From contig NZ_RQFY01000012.1 of assembly GCF_004769555.1 (NCBI RefSeq), positions 372,001 to 436,000 on the forward strand: a stretch of 64,000 nucleotides of DNA, read 5' to 3'. This document shows positions 61,258 through 64,000 of this stretch, in pieces (positions within the stretch are counted from its first letter, which is position 1; each line of letters opens with the position of its first letter). Source of the DNA: Leptospira koniambonensis. Its GTDB lineage: Bacteria; Spirochaetota; Leptospiria; Leptospirales; Leptospiraceae. Under the pieces are notes generated by a model. The model did no database searches. It saw nothing but the letters and a program-made list of their open reading frames with translations, and was not told the DNA's origin. The translations under genes were made by a program, and so were the position numbers.

Positions 61258-64000
61258 CTTCTATAAAGGGGAGCAGGATCCGGAACATTGTAAATCCGGG
61301 TCTTGTTTCTACTTCAATTTTTCCTTTGTGTTTTTCTACAATCTTCTTCACAATATCCAAGCCTAACCCACTTCCTTCTCCAGGAAGTTTTGTAGTGAAG
61401 AATGGTTGGAAAATTTTATCTAGAATATTTTCAGAGATCCCGGGGCCATTATCTATGATCTCTACACAAATTGAGTCTGCTTTTTGATAGACTTTGATCT
61501 TGATCGCTCCTCTGAATTCCAGAGCTTGTAAAGAATTATAGATCAAATTTGTCCATACATGAATTAGATCATCAGGATAACATAATATTATTGGAATATT
61601 CTCATATTCCTTGGAAATTTGGATCCCTTTTTTGAGTTGGTTCTGGTAGATTGTGAGAACCGTTTCAATATTCTCTGTAATGGATGCTGGTATCTTTTCG
61701 GAAGTTGTATCAAAATGAGAGAAGTTTTTCAAAGCATATAGGATCTTAGAAACCCGATCTACTGCAATCTGTATCGTATTCGTATTGGAGAAGAAGAAAG
61801 CCTCCAAAGTAGAATATTCTAAAAGTACATTTGCTTTCGCGCAAATTAAGAATGGCAGGGCTATTTTTGGCAAATCTCTGAACCCCATATCGGTTAAAGA
61901 ATCCGCGATCGCATAAGGAGAGGGAATATTCAATTCTTGTAATTGGACTACTATATTTTTTTTAACGTTTCTTTCTTCCATCCCAGCTAATTGGTCTTTT
62001 GGCTGTCTGACAAGACTTAAGAACTGGCGAAATGATTCCACCTGTTCAGAATTCATTCCGGTTAATACATTTTGTACATCCGGTAAAATGGTTTGGAAAC
62101 GGATCAAACATTCTTGCAGGTTTTGGTTGGAAGCTTGTACTGCTCCGATCGGATTATTGATCTCATGAGCTACACCAGCAATCAATTGTCCTAGAGCCGC
62201 CATTTTTTCTGATTGGATCAATTGTGCCTGGGCTTTTTTAAGATTTTCTAATGTTTCCTGTAGCTCATTTTTCTGCATCTCTATGAGCCTGTTTCTTACA
62301 GAGATTTCATCATTGATCACTTTTAATTCTTCCACCTCTTGGATGGCAGAAGTATCTAAAAGACTAATTGCAGCTACATAGGATTCTCTTTCTGTATAAA
62401 AATGAACACTTCCTATTGCAGAAAATACTTGGCCGTTCCAACGTATTGCTCTTAATTCCAGGTTTTCTGAACTTTCGAAGGAGCGTATCCTTGCATGTAA
62501 TGTGGCCCAAGAATCCGGAGTAAATAAGGACGCTGGAGAAACAGAATGAATCTCTTTTTGGTTAAATCCGAATACTCTTAAGAAGGCAGGATTTGTATCC
62601 AAAATACCTTCTGTTCTCGGATCTAAGAATATGATCGCCTCGTTTGCAAATCTATAGAAGGTTTGGAACCTTGCCTCGCTTGCTTTTAATTTTTCTTCTG
62701 ACTTCTTCCTTTCCGTGATATCGGAGACTATTCCTGCCATTCTTGCCGCGACTCTTTTAGAATTGCGATATACCTGGCCTTTAACTTCCAGCCAATGAAT
62801 TGTTCCGTCAGGATGAAAAATTCTATATTCTATATTGAGTGCATTATCTTTTCCTAATAGGCTTGCTCTTACATATTTTCGGATTTGGCTTTGATCGTCC
62901 GGGTGGACCAGATCCATAAAGACCGAAGTATTTGTATCAAATTCCTCTATATTTTTTCCAAATATAGAGGCAGTATCAAAAGACCAGTGAGCAGTCCTAT
63001 CTGTTAGATTCCAACTCCAGGTTCCCATCTTGGATGCGTTTAGCGCCAGTCTGAGTCTTTCTTCACTCAGCTTTAATGCTTTTTCAGCTGAAAGTGATTC
63101 AGTAATATCTGTTACTAAAAAAACTAAATTTTTGATCTTACCGTGAGCATCTTTGATTGGAGCTCCGTTGATGGATAAGAATTTTTTATTTCCGAATTCG
63201 TCTTCTATTGCATGGCGAACATCGTATACCGGCTGTCCGGAATTAAGTACTCTTACGAAAGGTTGATCGTTTGGGGTCCATTCTCCTCCATCAATTGAAG
63301 TCGCCTTCCATTCAGGTGCATTATATTTTCTTTTTTGTATCTGATCTAAGGTTAGACCCAGAACTTTTTCTGCCGAAGAATTTGCGTATAAAATTTCTCC
63401 TTCAGGGCTTAAGACGGTGATTGCGGCTACTGAAGTTTTCATGATCTCAGCGAGAAGGTCACGTTCAGCAATAAGTTCACTGTGTTTTCTTTTTCTTTCT
63501 ATCGCGTTTGTAAGAGTCTCTCCGATTGCCTTTAAACTGGCGAGTTCGAATTCTTCGAATTTCATCTCCAATTTACTTAAAGGAATTTCGGAGGTCATTC
63601 CTAAGGCCCCAACGACCTTTCCTTCTAAGGTAAGAGGGATCGCGATCAAAAATTGGATTCGTAACGAAAGCATTTTTTCCCGCGCATCGGATTCAGGAAA
63701 ATCTTCTAATTGAAGTGTAACTATTTCTCCATCTAAGATCTTTTTTGTAAGAAAGTTATCTGGATCAACAGGGCTTTCAGTAGGCCAGCTTGCTTCTTGA
63801 TTTTCTGCCTCGGGAACTATGAATTCATAAATTAGGGTTCTGCTCAATTTTTCAGTATCATATAATACTAAATTCCCCCTGGACATTTTGAATGTATGTG
63901 TTATCTTTAGGATTGCGTTAGAGATTGCTTCTTCAATTTCTAATATTGGTTGGTTGATCAATTCTGTGGAAATAGAAGAGGTCAGTCCTTCTATGTTTCT
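61247..64000 (-). CDS. GAF/PAS multi-domain histidine kinase (5' end beyond window)
   Basis: The frame stays open to the last base (residues [11 protein letters not shown]... precede the TTG at 63961), so the start lies outside the window; at least 917 residues are coded. Domains: GAF ([19 protein letters not shown]), then three PAS domains ([59 protein letters not shown]), then the H-box [20 protein letters not shown] and an ATPase with [12 protein letters not shown] and [12 protein letters not shown]. No membrane segment is seen, so it is a cytoplasmic sensor. It shares a roughly 110-residue insertion after the H-box with the kinase at 56919 ([16 protein letters not shown]). Confidence 0.92.
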   Translation of the reverse strand, partial: RNIEGLTSSISTELINQPILEIEEAISNAILKITHTFKMSRGNLVLYDTEKLSRTLIYEFIVPEAENQEASWPTESPVDPDNFLTKKILDGEIVTLQLEDFPESDAREKMLSLRIQFLIAIPLTLEGKVVGALGMTSEIPLSKLEMKFEEFELASLKAIGETLTNAIERKRKHSELIAERDLLAEIMKTSVAAITVLSPEGEILYANSSAEKVLGLTLDQIQKRKYNAPEWKATSIDGGEWTPNDQPFVRVLNSGQPVYDVRHAIEDEFGNKKFLSINGAPIKDAHGKIKNLVFLVTDITESLSAEKALKLSEERLRLALNASKMGTWSWNLTDRTAHWSFDTASIFGKNIEEFDTNTSVFMDLVHPDDQSQIRKYVRASLLGKDNALNIEYRIFHPDGTIHWLEVKGQVYRNSKRVAARMAGIVSDITERKKSEEKLKASEARFQTFYRFANEAIIFLDPRTEGILDTNPAFLRVFGFNQKEIHSVSPASLFTPDSWATLHARIRSFESSENLELRAIRWNGQVFSAIGSVHFYTERESYVAAISLLDTSAIQEVEELKVINDEISVRNRLIEMQKNELQETLENLKKAQAQLIQSEKMAALGQLIAGVAHEINNPIGAVQASNQNLQECLIRFQTILPDVQNVLTGMNSEQVESFRQFLSLVRQPKDQLAGMEERNVKKNIVVQLQELNIPSPYAIADSLTDMGFRDLPKIALPFLICAKANVLLEYSTLEAFFFSNTNTIQIAVDRVSKILYALKNFSHFDTTSEKIPASITENIETVLTIYQNQLKKGIQISKEYENIPIILCYPDDLIHVWTNLIYNSLQALEFRGAIKIKVYQKADSICVEIIDNGPGISENILDKIFQPFFTTKLPGEGSGLGLDIVKKIVEKHKGKIEVETRPGFTMFRILLPFIEVKV

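Overview
The window reads as chromosomal DNA of a spirochaete, most likely the genus Leptospira. Many predicted lipoproteins carry relaxed spirochaete-type lipoboxes, TTG and GTG starts are common, the intergenic DNA is modestly AT-rich with dispersed 'CGCAGAG' and 'TGTCGGAATTCC' repeats, and two-component, cyclase and chemotaxis genes are dense. No rRNA, tRNA, CRISPR array, insertion sequence or replication origin was seen. This assignment rests on style and recognised families, not on a database search.

Layout. 0-5 kb: the tail of nadC, the (p)ppGpp synthetase/hydrolase gene rsh, a peptide-type solute-binding lipoprotein and a protein with kinase-like motifs. 5.3-8.3 kb: a TetR regulator facing a flavin monooxygenase/SDR pair across a 14-bp inverted repeat. 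8.6-12.7 kb: purB, a Rossmann protein, a membrane-anchored AraC regulator and a fatty acid hydroxylase-type membrane enzyme. 12.7-17.6 kb (minus strand): a histidine kinase and a two-gene glycosyltransferase operon. 17.8-29.4 kb: a STAS protein, an AsmA-like protein, a small lipoprotein and a 2530-residue lipoprotein with a beta-propeller, TPR-like repeats and two decayed CHAT-like regions. 29.6-37 kb: a metallopeptidase lipoprotein, HtrA-type protease, aminotransferase, murI, a FecR-domain lipoprotein, purM and a ClC channel.

37-42.1 kb is an accessory, AT-rich stretch of short lipoprotein and membrane genes, a duplicated and partly frameshifted cassette, orphan gene tails, two look-alike terminators, a gene joining a DUF1016-like N-terminus to a staphylococcal-nuclease domain, and repeat-rich non-coding DNA. 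42.1-48.1 kb returns to core genes (7TM histidine kinase, mutL, VTT membrane protein, rarA). 48.3-51.6 kb holds an ArsR/SRPBCC/DoxX/YdeI/DUF1801 operon with tandem dyads before it, an OsmC protein, and a 56-residue protein gene with a strong Shine-Dalgarno sequence. 51.7-64 kb is mostly signalling: hisC sits downstream of a ferredoxin-adenylate cyclase-haem peroxidase fusion, followed by a REC-EAL protein, a lone receiver, a Cache histidine kinase, a Cache chemoreceptor and a GAF/PAS histidine kinase cut by the window end.

The strongest candidates for new biology are the three-domain ferredoxin-cyclase-peroxidase protein (all key catalytic residues visible), the DUF1016-nuclease fusion next to the decayed cassettes, and the giant lipoprotein with CHAT-like regions that lack the catalytic His and Cys.
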